Assembly (NCBI RefSeq): GCF_000813745.1
Contig: NZ_JWLC01000005.1
Coordinates: 186,001-250,000 of the forward strand
Length of the DNA stretch: 64,000 nucleotides
Direction of reading: 5' to 3'
From: Leisingera sp. ANG-M1
Lineage (GTDB): Bacteria > Pseudomonadota > Alphaproteobacteria > Rhodobacterales > Rhodobacteraceae
Under the pieces are notes generated by a model. It saw only the letters and a program-made list of their open reading frames with translations, searched no databases and had not been told where the DNA came from. Of this stretch, positions 8,835 to 16,807 are shown in pieces. The position numbers and the translations under genes were made by a program. Positions within the stretch are counted from its first letter, which is position 1. Each line of letters starts with the position of its first letter.

Positions 8835-9109
8835 AGACGCGCTTGAAACATGTGTATGCCTGTAATTTGGCGGGTTTTAATTCGAATTGTCAAAAAATCT
8901 GAAGCAAACTGGTTAACGTGCGGCCGGCCCGTTGCCGCTGCGGGCGGAACCCAGCGGCTGGCTGGAACGGGCCTAAGGCGATTCGGCTAAGGAAGCGTCA
9001 AGCGGGGCTGTGAGGCTCCTGAACCCCGGTCAGGTGCCCCGGCGGCGGCTGGCCGGGCTGGTGCAATTGCACCAGGGGAAAACCGCCGCCCGGGCACCCG
9101 TCCCCGGCG
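8835..9109. other. Intergenic region upstream of Hint copy 2
   Basis: About 275 bases with no supported gene. The part near 8870-8920 is AT-richer and is the likely promoter zone for the Hint gene. The right part contains the long hairpin at 9035-9096. Confidence 0.4.
9035..9096. repeat. Long inverted repeat with perfect 18-base core palindrome
   Basis: Outer arms of 14 bases (9035-9048 and 9083-9096) match with one mismatch. At the centre CTGGTGCAATTGCACCAG (9058-9075) is a perfect palindrome. The structure lies 13 bases beyond the stop of the 46-residue gene read on the minus strand. It has no T-run, so it is more likely an mRNA 3'-end stabiliser or protein site than a classical terminator. 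Confidence 0.55.
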
Positions 9110-9250
9110 TTAACCCAGTTTCCGCTTGGGCGCAGGCACGGCCAGCCGCGCCGGCGTTTCGCCGGTGCTGCGGCGCTTGGCGGCCCAAGGCAGAGTCACG
9201 GTTTCGCTCTTGGCAGAGCGGATAATGGAGGCAATGAAACGTTTGTTCAT
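9110..9250 (-). CDS. Small basic protein of unknown function (46 aa)
   Basis: ATG 9250 is preceded by GAAGGA at about ten bases. The product starts MNKRFIASIIRSAKSETV, contains TLPWAAKRRS in the middle and ends PAPKRKLG; about a quarter of its residues are Lys or Arg. The N-terminal amphipathic helix followed by an acidic-free basic tail looks like a genuine short alphaproteobacterial protein, not chance coding. I do not recognise a named family. It is monocistronic and followed by the long hairpin at 9035-9096. Confidence 0.6.
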   Translation of the reverse strand: MNKRFIASIIRSAKSETVTLPWAAKRRSTGETPARLAVPAPKRKLG

Positions 9251-9537
9251 TTTCACTAATCCTTCGCCCGGCAGCTCAGCCCGTATGCGGAGGCGGCTGC
9301 TGTTGTCTGTTCTGCATTCTTTATGGGTAAGCTTTGCGCCGTGAATGTGACCCGCGGTGGGCATTTCCGCGGGTTGAAGCGGTTTGAAAGCCGCCGTGCA
9401 GCAAGGCAGGATGCGGGCTTTACGACGTTGTTTTTGTTTTGGAAAAATACCGCCCAGGGTGCAGCTTCCGTTGCGGAAGGCACAGAATGCGGCGGAATTT
9501 CTGAAAATCCGCCACAATTGGGCAGGTTAACGCCGGG
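9251..9537. other. Intergenic region with one small hairpin
   Basis: No supported gene. ACCCGCGG (9348-9355) and CCGCGGGT (9365-9372) form a perfect eight-base hairpin with a nine-base loop. It should contain the promoter of the 46-residue gene. Confidence 0.4.
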
Positions 9538-10293
9538 TTAAAGCCGGATGCAGGAGATCAGGCGCCCGTAGTCGGCTTCCTTGGCGTGGGTGGCGCGGCG
9601 GTAGGAGTAGAATTTCTCTGCATCGGAATAAGTGCAGTGGCGGGTCCATTCGGCGTGGCCGGCACCTGCCTGACGCAGCTTGTGCAGGCCCAGGGCGGGC
9701 AGATCGAACTGGTAGCGGCCGTTCACGCCATTGGCGAAGAAACGGGCGTAGCTGTCGTCCTGCATGACAAAGTCGTCAAAGAATTCGGGGCCGACTTCAT
9801 AGGCGCGCTGCGAGATTGTCGGCCCAATCACCGCGGCAATGTTCTCGCGGCGGGCGCCGAGCCCTTCCATCGCTTCCAGCGTCGCTTCCAGAACCCCGTC
9901 CAACGTGCCGCGCCAGCCCGCATGAGCAGCCCCGATGACGCCGGCATCGGGGTCGCTGAACAGCACCGGCTGGCAATCGGCCGTCAGGATCGACAGCGCG
10001 AGGCCGGGCACATTGGTGACCATCGCGTCAGCCCGCGGCCGCTCTTGCGACGGTTCGGTGATCACCAGCACATCGGCGCTGTGCACCTGATGCACGGCGC
10101 TGAGATTTTCGGCAGGCACCTCCATGGCTGCAGCCACCCGGCTGCGGTTGATCTGCACCGCCTCGCGCTGGTCGGTGGAGCCGAGGCCGCAGTTGAGGCC
10201 GCGGTAGATGCCCGAGGAGGCGCCGCCCTTGCGGGTGAAGAAACCGTGCCGCACCGGGCCAAGCAGATCGGACGTGAGAATTTCAAGCGTCAT
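9538..10293 (-). CDS. pgeF: Peptidoglycan editing factor PgeF / YfiH-type laccase-domain protein
   Basis: A 251-residue multicopper-polyphenol-oxidase-like protein (YfiH/DUF152). The conserved zinc/active-site positions are visible: HQVHSADV (residues ~68-75), LTADCQPVL, and AAHAGWRGTL. Family members act on purine nucleosides, and in E. coli PgeF removes misincorporated residues from UDP-MurNAc peptides. It overlaps the upstream methyltransferase by four bases (ATGA), so it is the last gene of the lgt operon. Confidence 0.92.
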   Translation of the reverse strand: MTLEILTSDLLGPVRHGFFTRKGGASSGIYRGLNCGLGSTDQREAVQINRSRVAAAMEVPAENLSAVHQVHSADVLVITEPSQERPRADAMVTNVPGLALSILTADCQPVLFSDPDAGVIGAAHAGWRGTLDGVLEATLEAMEGLGARRENIAAVIGPTISQRAYEVGPEFFDDFVMQDDSYARFFANGVNGRYQFDLPALGLHKLRQAGAGHAEWTRHCTYSDAEKFYSYRRATHAKEADYGRLISCIRL

Positions 10294-11357
10294 GGGTTCA
10301 GTCCTGGCGGAGGGGCGGCCGTCGAAGGATAGAGGCCGAGTACTTTGAACAGGTTTCCCATTTCCTCGGGGTGCGTCAACCGCCGATGTGCCGAGATCAG
10401 GTTTTCCAGCGCTTCACCCTGCAGCGGTGCAGCCAGGGCGCGGGCGCGATCGGTGATGCCGAGGCGCTCCAGGAACACACCTTGCGGAGTCAGGCGGGTA
10501 TGGGCACACCCCGCGGTTTTTGCGGCCATTGCCAGCGCTTCGAAGTCGACATGGGCCGTCAGGTCGGCCTGGCCGGGGGTCTGCAAGGGATCCGCAGGCG
10601 CGTGCGCGCGCAGCGCTTGCAGGGTGTCGCCAAGCGCCCGCCAATCGCCGTAGTCCACGATCAGAGCGGCACCGCCATGGGCAGCGATTCGCGCCGCAAT
10701 GGAATGGGTGACGGGGGCGGCTGCTTCGCAGAGTTCGACCAGATCGCCCTCGGCTGTGTCCGCCAGCCGGTGCTCCAGTGCGGGCTGGGGTGCCGGCGGG
10801 GTGAGGCCGAAGCTGAGGGCGTTTCCAGTCAGTCCTATGCGTTTCTCGCTCCAGTGATTGCCTGCGCGGATGAACTGGCGGATGGGCAGCGCGTCGAAAA
10901 ACTCGTTGGCGGCCAGGAACAGCGGCTGTTGCGGCAGGCTTTCCACAGTGTCCAGCCACTGCGGGGCGTAGCCGTCCAGCGCCTTGGCCTGGGCATCGCG
11001 CAAGGCAGGGGAGGCTTCGACCAGATGCAACTGCATGGCGGCGTGAAAGCCCGGCACGCCGCGGGTGGCGCGCAGCAGGTCTGCCATCAGGGTGCCGCGG
11101 CCGGGGCCCAGCTCCGCCAGCGTGAACGGGGCAGGGGAGCCTTGGTCGATCCAGGCCTGGGCCAGGGCCAGGCCCAGCAGCTCGCCGAACATCTGGCTGA
11201 TTTCCGGCGCGGTGGTGAAATCCCCTTTGGCGCCCAGCGGGTCGCGGGTGGTGTAATAGCCGAACTGCGGGTGCAGCAGGCATTCGGCCATATAGTCGGC
11301 GACCGGGATCGGACCGTCAGCCCGGATACGGGCGGCGAGGTGGTCGGCCAGGCTCAT
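10290..11357 (-). CDS. Class I SAM-dependent methyltransferase (NDUFAF7/DUF185 family)
   Basis: A 355-residue protein beginning [11 protein letters not shown] at ATG 11357, which overlaps the lgt stop by four bases. The family signature is visible: [21 protein letters not shown], then [15 protein letters not shown] (SAM-binding glycine loop), then LVEASPALR and IVDYGDW. The mitochondrial homologue NDUFAF7 methylates an arginine of complex I; the bacterial substrate is not established. It lies between lgt and pgeF with start/stop overlaps on both sides, indicating tight translational coupling. Confidence 0.9.
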   Translation of the reverse strand: MSLADHLAARIRADGPIPVADYMAECLLHPQFGYYTTRDPLGAKGDFTTAPEISQMFGELLGLALAQAWIDQGSPAPFTLAELGPGRGTLMADLLRATRGVPGFHAAMQLHLVEASPALRDAQAKALDGYAPQWLDTVESLPQQPLFLAANEFFDALPIRQFIRAGNHWSEKRIGLTGNALSFGLTPPAPQPALEHRLADTAEGDLVELCEAAAPVTHSIAARIAAHGGAALIVDYGDWRALGDTLQALRAHAPADPLQTPGQADLTAHVDFEALAMAAKTAGCAHTRLTPQGVFLERLGITDRARALAAPLQGEALENLISAHRRLTHPEEMGNLFKVLGLYPSTAAPPPGLNP

Positions 11358-12253
11358 GCCGCGCTCCGGACGGAGTTGCGGGCACGCAACAGGAAGTAAA
11401 GCCCGATGGCAATCATCGGCAGCGACAGCGCCTGGCCCTGGGTGAGGCCGAAGCCGTCGATGTGCCACGCAAGGCCCAGCGGGTTGCCGGGGGAAACAAA
11501 TTGCGCATCCGGCTGGCGGAAGAATTCGACAATGAAGCGCGCCAGCCCGTAGCCTGCAAGGAACACACCCAGCAGGCGGCCCGGGGTGTGGAAGGCATTG
11601 CGCCGCCAGGCGAGGTAGAGGAGCAGGGCGCCAAGGATCAGCCCTTCCATCAGTGCTTCATAGAGCTGGGAGGGGTGGCGGGCGCAAAGTTCGCCGAGCG
11701 CTTGCCCGCAGTCCTGGGCGGCCTGGCCGGGGAAGGCAACGCCCCAGGGCAGATCGGTCGGCCGGCCCCAAAGCTCGGCATTGATGAAGTTTGAAAGCCG
11801 CCCCAGCAGCAGGCCAGGCGCCACGGTATGCGCTACCAGATCGGCCATTTGCAGGCGCGGGATGTTATGGCGCAGGGCATAGATCCAGGACGCCACGATC
11901 ACGCCGATGAGGCCGCCGTGAAAGGCCATGCCGCCCTGCCAGACCTTGATGATCTCGCCCGGGTTGGCCAGGTAATAGGCGGGCTGATAGAACAGCACGA
12001 AGCCAAGCCGCCCGCCCAGGATCACGCCGAGGATGATCCAGGTAAGCAGATCCTCGATCTGTTCGGGCCGCATCGGCGGCTGGCCTGCAGGCCAAAGCGC
12101 GGGCCGGCGCAAAGCCGCCACCGCCAGGCGCCAGGCGATGACGATGCCCGCGATATAGGCCAGTGCATACCAGCGCAGCGCGAACTCGAAGCCGCCAATG
12201 GCGATGGAGAAAATCTCGGGCGAGAGGTCGGGGAAGGGGATCAGGGCCTGCAT
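11354..12253 (-). CDS. lgt: Prolipoprotein diacylglyceryl transferase
   Basis: A 299-residue inner-membrane enzyme that moves diacylglycerol from phosphatidylglycerol to the lipobox cysteine of prolipoproteins. The family motifs are present: MAFHGGLIG (catalytic His region), [16 protein letters not shown] (the Lgt signature), and [10 protein letters not shown]. About seven transmembrane segments are predicted by eye, the last ending just before the C-terminus. It is the first gene of a three-gene operon. The window contains several lipoprotein candidates (21341-21415, 39559-40272) that would be its substrates. Confidence 0.97.
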   Translation of the reverse strand: MQALIPFPDLSPEIFSIAIGGFEFALRWYALAYIAGIVIAWRLAVAALRRPALWPAGQPPMRPEQIEDLLTWIILGVILGGRLGFVLFYQPAYYLANPGEIIKVWQGGMAFHGGLIGVIVASWIYALRHNIPRLQMADLVAHTVAPGLLLGRLSNFINAELWGRPTDLPWGVAFPGQAAQDCGQALGELCARHPSQLYEALMEGLILGALLLYLAWRRNAFHTPGRLLGVFLAGYGLARFIVEFFRQPDAQFVSPGNPLGLAWHIDGFGLTQGQALSLPMIAIGLYFLLRARNSVRSAA

Positions 12254-12350
12254 ATGCGTCTGAATGCCTCTGCATGTTAAGGAGAGTCAACGGCTTGCCG
12301 CCGCGGCTTTGCTTGCCCATATAGAGGCTAAGCCTGATACGGAGAAGACG

Positions 12351-12602
12351 ATGCAGACCCGGAACAAGATCCTGGACGATATTTCCCAGCTGATGACCAA
12401 TGCGATGGGCGTCGCCCAGGGCGCCAAGGATGAGGCCGACACCGCGCTGAAGAGCATGATCGATCGCTGGCTGGCCGACCGCGATTTCGTTACCCGCGAG
12501 GAGTTCGACGCGGTGCGTGCAATGGCGCAGAAGGCGCGCGAAGAGAACGAGGCGCTGAAGGCCCGGCTGGATGCGCTGGAGGCAGGAAAAGACGCAAAAT
12601 AA
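12351..12602 (+). CDS. ubiK: Ubiquinone biosynthesis accessory factor UbiK family (BMFP/YqiC)
   Basis: An 83-residue helical protein from ATG 12351 (GGAGAAG upstream; an upstream in-frame ATG at 12264 lacks a site). MQTRNKILDDISQLMTNAMG at the N-terminus and a C-terminal coiled coil (KAREENEALKARLDALEA) are the family layout. UbiK helps the Ubi complex and forms trimers through the coiled coil. It is divergent from lgt by about 100 bases. Confidence 0.9.
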   Translation: MQTRNKILDDISQLMTNAMGVAQGAKDEADTALKSMIDRWLADRDFVTREEFDAVRAMAQKAREENEALKARLDALEAGKDAK

Positions 12603-12619
12603 GTTCTTTTCAATTTACC

Positions 12620-12648
12620 AAAGGCACCCGCCTTTGCCGGGTGCCTTT
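12620..12648 (+). terminator. Rho-independent terminator after ubiK
   Basis: Eleven-base perfect stem AAAGGCACCCG / CGGGTGCCTTT with a seven-base loop, 17 bases after the ubiK stop. The A/T ends make it usable from both strands. Confidence 0.8.
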
Positions 12649-12733
12649 AAATCTACTGGTGCGGTTGCGGTTAGCGGACAGCACGCGGTCCGAAGCATTG
12701 CAAGGCTGTCAGCACGCGCTGCATGCGGCGCTG

Positions 12734-12889
12734 TTAGACGGACAGGATCCAGACGACGGCCAGGCTCACCACCAGGTACACCAGCGTATTGACCATCCAG
12801 CGGATCAGTGCGGCTTCCCCCTCCGGGTTCACTTTCAGATATTCGCAGACTTTGGTTCCGGGCCACAGGAAGGCTTCCGACAGTGTCAT
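12734..12889 (-). CDS. Small single-pass membrane protein (51 aa)
   Basis: ATG 12889 follows AAGGAT at about seven bases. The product reads MTLSEAFLWPGTKVCEYL at the N-terminus, then a short acidic loop NPEGEAAL. It ends in one hydrophobic helix (WMVNTLVYLVVSLAVVWILS). Composition, ribosome site and the clean soluble-plus-TM layout support a real gene. I know no named family. It sits alone between ubiK and sigZ, and the stop TAA is followed by no obvious terminator. Confidence 0.7.
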   Translation of the reverse strand: MTLSEAFLWPGTKVCEYLKVNPEGEAALIRWMVNTLVYLVVSLAVVWILSV

Positions 12890-13098
12890 AGGGCTGATCC
12901 TTAATGTGCATTTGTGATGCGTATTATCTGCACCTGTAAATGCGCATTGTAAATACCAAATATATCGGGGTGGCGAAAACGCCGCATGTTGGCGGCGCAG
13001 CTGGTGGCCGCACTATGGCCTGCCAAGATCCTTGGCTGCTCTGCAAGCGGTTTGGCCCATTCGATGGAAACCAAGTTTCCAATCTAAGCGGCGGCGAG

Positions 13099-13641
13099 TC
13101 AGCAGTCCCCGCAATCGCCTGATTTCGGATGGTATTCCGCGATGCCGCCGCGCGTATCCAGCGAAAAATGGCAGCAGTCCTCAAACGCCTTGCGCAACTC
13201 GGCGCGGCCCTTTTGCACCCGTGATTTCAGGGTGGAATAGGGCAGGCCGCTGGCCTCGGCGTAATCGCGCTGGGACATGCCCTGCAAGTCGATGGCGGTG
13301 AGCGCTTCGGCGGTTTCCGGCGGCAGCGACTGGATGAAAGGCGCGACGCAGGCTTCCAGCTCCTGCCGGGTCTCCGGGTCGTCCTTGGCGTACCACAGGT
13401 CATCGGGGTGCGGCGGCGCGCGGCGGCCGGTCTTGCGGTAGTGGTCGATGATGGCGCGCTGGGCGGTTTGGAACAGCCAGGGCTGCAGCCTGGCGCTGTC
13501 CTGAAGATCAGGCAGGCCGGTGAAGACCTTGATCGAGATCTCCTGCAGCAGGTCTTCGGCGTCCTCCGGGTTAGCCACCCGGGACCGCAGGAAGGCACGC
13601 AGGCGGGCTTGATACTCCGGCCAGATGTCTTCGATTGTCAT
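13099..13641 (-). CDS. sigZ: RNA polymerase sigma factor SigZ-like (sigma-70 ECF type)
   Basis: A 180-residue extracytoplasmic-function sigma factor from ATG 13641 (GGAGG upstream). Region 2 is at residues ~10-75 (NPEDAEDLLQEISIKVF and QTAQRAIIDHYRK). Region 4 is at ~105-160 (GMSQRDYAEASGLPYSTLKSRVQKGR). The C-terminal tail is cysteine-rich: CCHF, then GDCGDC at the very end, as in SigZ, and could sense metal or redox state. No anti-sigma gene adjoins it. It is divergent from the DUF2652 gene. Confidence 0.9.
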   Translation of the reverse strand: MTIEDIWPEYQARLRAFLRSRVANPEDAEDLLQEISIKVFTGLPDLQDSARLQPWLFQTAQRAIIDHYRKTGRRAPPHPDDLWYAKDDPETRQELEACVAPFIQSLPPETAEALTAIDLQGMSQRDYAEASGLPYSTLKSRVQKGRAELRKAFEDCCHFSLDTRGGIAEYHPKSGDCGDC

Positions 13642-13751
13642 GTCCGGGCCTCCCGGTTGCCATATGCGCAATTCTCGATGTGTTCTGTTATACTGGCACG
13701 GGGCGGCCGCGCAATCGGCACCCAGGTGTGTTTAAACGGGGGACAGGTACA

Positions 13752-14828
13752 ATGACGGCACAGAATGGCTATCTGCTGATTGCGGATATTTCGGGGTACA
13801 CGCAATTTCTAACCTCTTCGGAGCTGGATCACGCCAATCCGATCCTGCAATCGCTGCTGCAAGCGGTGGCTGAGCAAGTCGATGCCCCGTTGCACTTCTG
13901 GAAGCTGGAGGGCGACGCGGTGCTGGCCTATTCGACCCGGCAGGAGCTGGTTTCGGGCGATCTGATGCTGACCTTCTGCGAAAACCTCTATAACGCTTTT
14001 GCCACCCGCCTGCAGGACATCGTTGCCAATACCACATGCCCCTGCAAGGCCTGCGCCAATGCGCACGGGCTGGACCTGAAGATCATCGTCCACTTTGGCT
14101 CCTTTGAGGAAATGCAGGTGGGGCCGGTCACGGATCTGTCCGGTGCCGATGTGATCCTGGTCCACCGGATGACCAAGACGGGGGCGGCAGCGGAAACCGG
14201 TGTGCGCAGCTATGCACTGTTCAGCGACGCGGCAGTTCGGCAGATGCAGCTCGAGGCCGCCATGGCGCCTTACTCTCAGGATTTCGAGCACTTTGGCGAT
14301 GTCTCGATGCAGGTCTATGACCTGGCCCGTGCCTGGGACCGGTTCAGGGCCGGTCAGGAGCGGGACTTCCTGGAGGAGGCCGACGGGGTCTGGACTTACC
14401 GGCGCCGGATTGATGCGCCGGTCCAGCTGGTTTGGGAGGCGCTGACCGCGCCGGAGTTCAAGGTGCGCTGGATGGACAGAGTGGGTGCGATCAGGATGGA
14501 AAACCCCGAAGGCCGCCTGGGGCCTGGCTCGGTGTATCACTGTGCCCATGAGCTGGCTGAATTTGTCTACAGGATCACGGACTGGCAGCCCTTCGACTAT
14601 TTCTCGACCCGGATCAAGGATCCGGCGCGGGAAGGCGTTGAGCTGCCCGAAACCTACCACCTGACGCCGGTGCCGGGCGGGACCGAGCTGCGCTATACCA
14701 TGGGCCGGGCCTTTGACAGTGCGGGCAACCGGTCCGAAGCTTCTGAGCAGGAGGCTGCCGGGTTCCTGGCGGAGTTCTGGCCGGTGTCCTTTGACGCGAT
14801 GGACCCGCAACTGGCTCCCCGGTCCTGA
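13752..14828 (+). CDS. DUF2652 (cyclase-like) plus SRPBCC domain protein
   Basis: A 358-residue protein from ATG 13752 (GGGGACAGG upstream). The N-terminal ~200 residues (YLLIADISGYTQFLTSSEL) resemble DUF2652, a degenerate class III cyclase fold. It contains a CPCKACANAH cysteine cluster. The C-terminal ~135 residues (TYRRRIDAPVQLVWEALTAPE) are an SRPBCC/START-like ligand-binding domain. The combination suggests a small-molecule-responsive signalling protein, but no activity is established. It faces away from sigZ across 110 bases and may be controlled by it; this is inference. Confidence 0.8.
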   Translation: MTAQNGYLLIADISGYTQFLTSSELDHANPILQSLLQAVAEQVDAPLHFWKLEGDAVLAYSTRQELVSGDLMLTFCENLYNAFATRLQDIVANTTCPCKACANAHGLDLKIIVHFGSFEEMQVGPVTDLSGADVILVHRMTKTGAAAETGVRSYALFSDAAVRQMQLEAAMAPYSQDFEHFGDVSMQVYDLARAWDRFRAGQERDFLEEADGVWTYRRRIDAPVQLVWEALTAPEFKVRWMDRVGAIRMENPEGRLGPGSVYHCAHELAEFVYRITDWQPFDYFSTRIKDPAREGVELPETYHLTPVPGGTELRYTMGRAFDSAGNRSEASEQEAAGFLAEFWPVSFDAMDPQLAPRS

Positions 14829-15118
14829 GGCAGGCAGGCCCTCATTGATTGAAGCGCAAACCCGGCCCTGCCGCAGCGGCCCGGGCTTTACTCTTGAGGT
14901 TTTCCATTTCATAGTCGCCAAGCCGGCATTTAGGGGGCTGTGGATAGTTCATCCACAAGTTATTGCAGATATCCCCAAAATAAAGGGTTGTCAGAACATC
15001 AATTCAGGCCCACCATATCTGGTATGGGAGCGGGGATGCCTCCCCGGCCCATAGCACATAAATCTAGCTATAGGGCGCCTCTGTGCCCCGAAAGCTAGGC
15101 ATACAGAGAGGTGGCATC
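14829..15118. other. Intergenic regulatory region before ybjN-proC cluster
   Basis: No gene. Contents: an imperfect GC hairpin with a short T-run after the DUF2652 stop (about 14865-14890), the DnaA-box-like dyad at 14939-14957, a dyad CCATA-N5-TATGG near 15014, a GGGGA/TCCCC hairpin near 15034-15050, and a TATAGG just before the leader. The density of symmetric sites suggests a regulated promoter. Confidence 0.45.
14939..14957. promoter_or_regulatory. DnaA-box-like inverted repeat TGTGGAT-N5-ATCCACA
   Basis: Seven-base arms with a five-base spacer form a perfect dyad; each half is one mismatch from a DnaA box. It lies about 160 bases upstream of the ybjN-like start. A role in DnaA-dependent regulation is possible but speculative. 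Confidence 0.4.
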
Positions 15119-15619
15119 ATGGCACTATCCGAGCTTCACCTGGACGAAGACATTCACCCGATCGACATTGTCGAGCATCTGGCCTCGCGCCATGACTGGG
15201 ACTTCGACAGGGTCGGGGACGACCAGATCGCCATGTCGGTGGAAGGCCAGTGGCGCACCTATTCGCTGACCCTGGCCTGGTCGGGCTACGAGGAATGCCT
15301 GCGGCTGGTCTGCAGCTTTGAAATGGAGCCGCCGGAGGCTGAGCTGCCGCGGCTCTATGAGCTGATCAACCGGATGAACGACCAGTGCTGGGAAGGCTCC
15401 TTCACCTATTGGGCGGATCACAAGCTGATGCTGTTCCGCTATGGGCTGATGCTGGCCGGCGGCCAGATGGCCAGCCCGCAGCAGATCGACGCGATGCTGA
15501 ATGCAGCCGTGGCAAATGCCGAGCGCTACTACCCGGCGATCCAGCTGGCGGTCTGGGGCCAGCGCAGCCCGGAAGAGGCGCTGCAAGTGGCCATTGCAGA
15601 GGCCTACGGCCGGGCGTAA
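15119..15619 (+). CDS. YbjN domain-containing protein
   Basis: A 166-residue cytoplasmic protein from ATG 15119, with GAGAGGTGG upstream. The YbjN/CesT-like core is visible: DDQIAMSVEGQWRTYSLTLAWSG, then LYELINRMNDQCWEGSF and LMLFRYGLM. YbjN proteins are linked to stress and motility phenotypes in E. coli, with chaperone-like folds; the alphaproteobacterial role is unknown. It precedes proC by 40 bases on the same strand, and so is probably the first gene of a ybjN-proC-csaA-dehydrogenase transcript. Confidence 0.85.
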   Translation: MALSELHLDEDIHPIDIVEHLASRHDWDFDRVGDDQIAMSVEGQWRTYSLTLAWSGYEECLRLVCSFEMEPPEAELPRLYELINRMNDQCWEGSFTYWADHKLMLFRYGLMLAGGQMASPQQIDAMLNAAVANAERYYPAIQLAVWGQRSPEEALQVAIAEAYGRA

Positions 15620-15659
15620 GACTTTGCCCTGAACCTAGGAATTTGGGGAGGGGCTTAAA

Positions 15660-16475
15660 ATGGATATGACGGAAATCGCTGCGCGCGGGCTGGTGCTGCT
15701 GGGCTGCGGCAAGATGGGATCGGCGATGCTGGCCGGCTGGCTGGAGGGCGGATTGCCCGCATCCTCGGTCTGGGTGATCGATCCGCGGCCCTCGGAGTGG
15801 CTGCAGGGCACCGGCGTTCATATCAACGCAGAGCTGCCGGCGGCGCCGGGCATTGTTCTGATCGCAGTGAAGCCGCAGATGATGGGTGAAGCGCTGCCGA
15901 CGCTGCAGAGCTACGGCAATGGGTCGACCCTGTTCATCTCGGTGGCAGCAGGAACCTCGATCGCAACTTTCGAAGATGTTCTGGGCGCGCAATCCCCGAT
16001 CGTGCGGGCGATGCCGAACACGCCGGCCGCTGTCGGCCGCGGCATCACTGCGATTATCGGCAATGACCACACCAGCGCCGCCGATCTGGAGCGCGCCGAA
16101 GGACTGCTGCAGGCGGTGGGCCAGACCGTGCGGCTGGAGAATGAGGACCAGATGGATGCGGTCACCGGCGTCAGCGGTTCGGGGCCGGCTTACGTGTTTC
16201 ACCTGATCGAGACCCTGGCCACCGCGGGCGAAGCGCAGGGCCTGCCGGCAGAGCTGGCGATGCAGCTGGCCAAAGCGACCGTTGCGGGCGCCGGTGCCCT
16301 GGCAGAAGCGGCCGAAGAAAGCCCCAGCCAGCTGCGGATCAATGTGACCAGCCCCAACGGCACCACCCAGGCCGCTTTGGAAGTGCTGATGGATGATGAC
16401 GACGGCTTCCCGGCGCTGCTGAACCGCGCGGTGGCGGCGGCCACCAGCCGCTCTAAGGAGCTGTCGCGTGGCTGA
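15660..16475 (+). CDS. proC: Pyrroline-5-carboxylate reductase
   Basis: A 271-residue enzyme that makes proline from pyrroline-5-carboxylate with NAD(P)H. The N-terminal Rossmann motif is GCGKMGSAM (residues ~16-24). AVKPQMM, RAMPNTPAAVG and the family signature SGSGPAYVFHLIE are all present, as is the C-terminal VTSPNGTT substrate loop. The length is normal. GAGGGG precedes ATG 15660. It overlaps the next gene by eight bases. Confidence 0.96.
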   Translation: MDMTEIAARGLVLLGCGKMGSAMLAGWLEGGLPASSVWVIDPRPSEWLQGTGVHINAELPAAPGIVLIAVKPQMMGEALPTLQSYGNGSTLFISVAAGTSIATFEDVLGAQSPIVRAMPNTPAAVGRGITAIIGNDHTSAADLERAEGLLQAVGQTVRLENEDQMDAVTGVSGSGPAYVFHLIETLATAGEAQGLPAELAMQLAKATVAGAGALAEAAEESPSQLRINVTSPNGTTQAALEVLMDDDDGFPALLNRAVAAATSRSKELSRG

Positions 16476-16806
16476 GATCTCCTTTGACGACTTCCTGAAG
16501 GTCGACGTCCGCGTGGGTGAAATTGTCCGTGCAGAGCCGTTTCCCGAGGCGCGCAAGCCGGCAATCAAGCTCTGGGTCGATTTCGGGCCGGATATTGGCG
16601 TAAAAAAGAGCTCAGCGCAGATTACGGCGCATTACATGCCGGAAACGCTGGTGGGCAAGCAGGTTCTGGCCGTCGTAAACTTCCCGCCGCGGCAGATCGG
16701 CAAGTTCATGTCAGAAGTCCTGGTGCTGGGCCTGCCGGATGAGGATGGAGAAATATTCCTGGCGGGTCCCGATGGACAGGTCCCGCTGGGCGGGAGGATG
16801 CACTGA
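16468..16806 (+). CDS. csaA: tRNA-binding protein, CsaA type
   Basis: A 112-residue single OB-fold protein beginning at GTG 16468, inside the last codons of proC. The tRNA-binding-domain hallmarks are present: DVRVGEIVRAEPFPEARKPA near the start, KKSSAQITAHY, VVNFPPRQIGKFMSEVLVLG. CsaA binds tRNA and shows export-related chaperone activity in Bacillus. Translational coupling to proC is likely. Confidence 0.92.
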   Translation: MAEISFDDFLKVDVRVGEIVRAEPFPEARKPAIKLWVDFGPDIGVKKSSAQITAHYMPETLVGKQVLAVVNFPPRQIGKFMSEVLVLGLPDEDGEIFLAGPDGQVPLGGRMH

Positions 16807-16807
16807 A

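Noticed and set aside
12615-12911. 98-codon minus-strand frame between ubiK and sigZ
   Set aside because: Low-complexity translation; the 51-residue frame in the same place has the ribosome site and a proper membrane helix.
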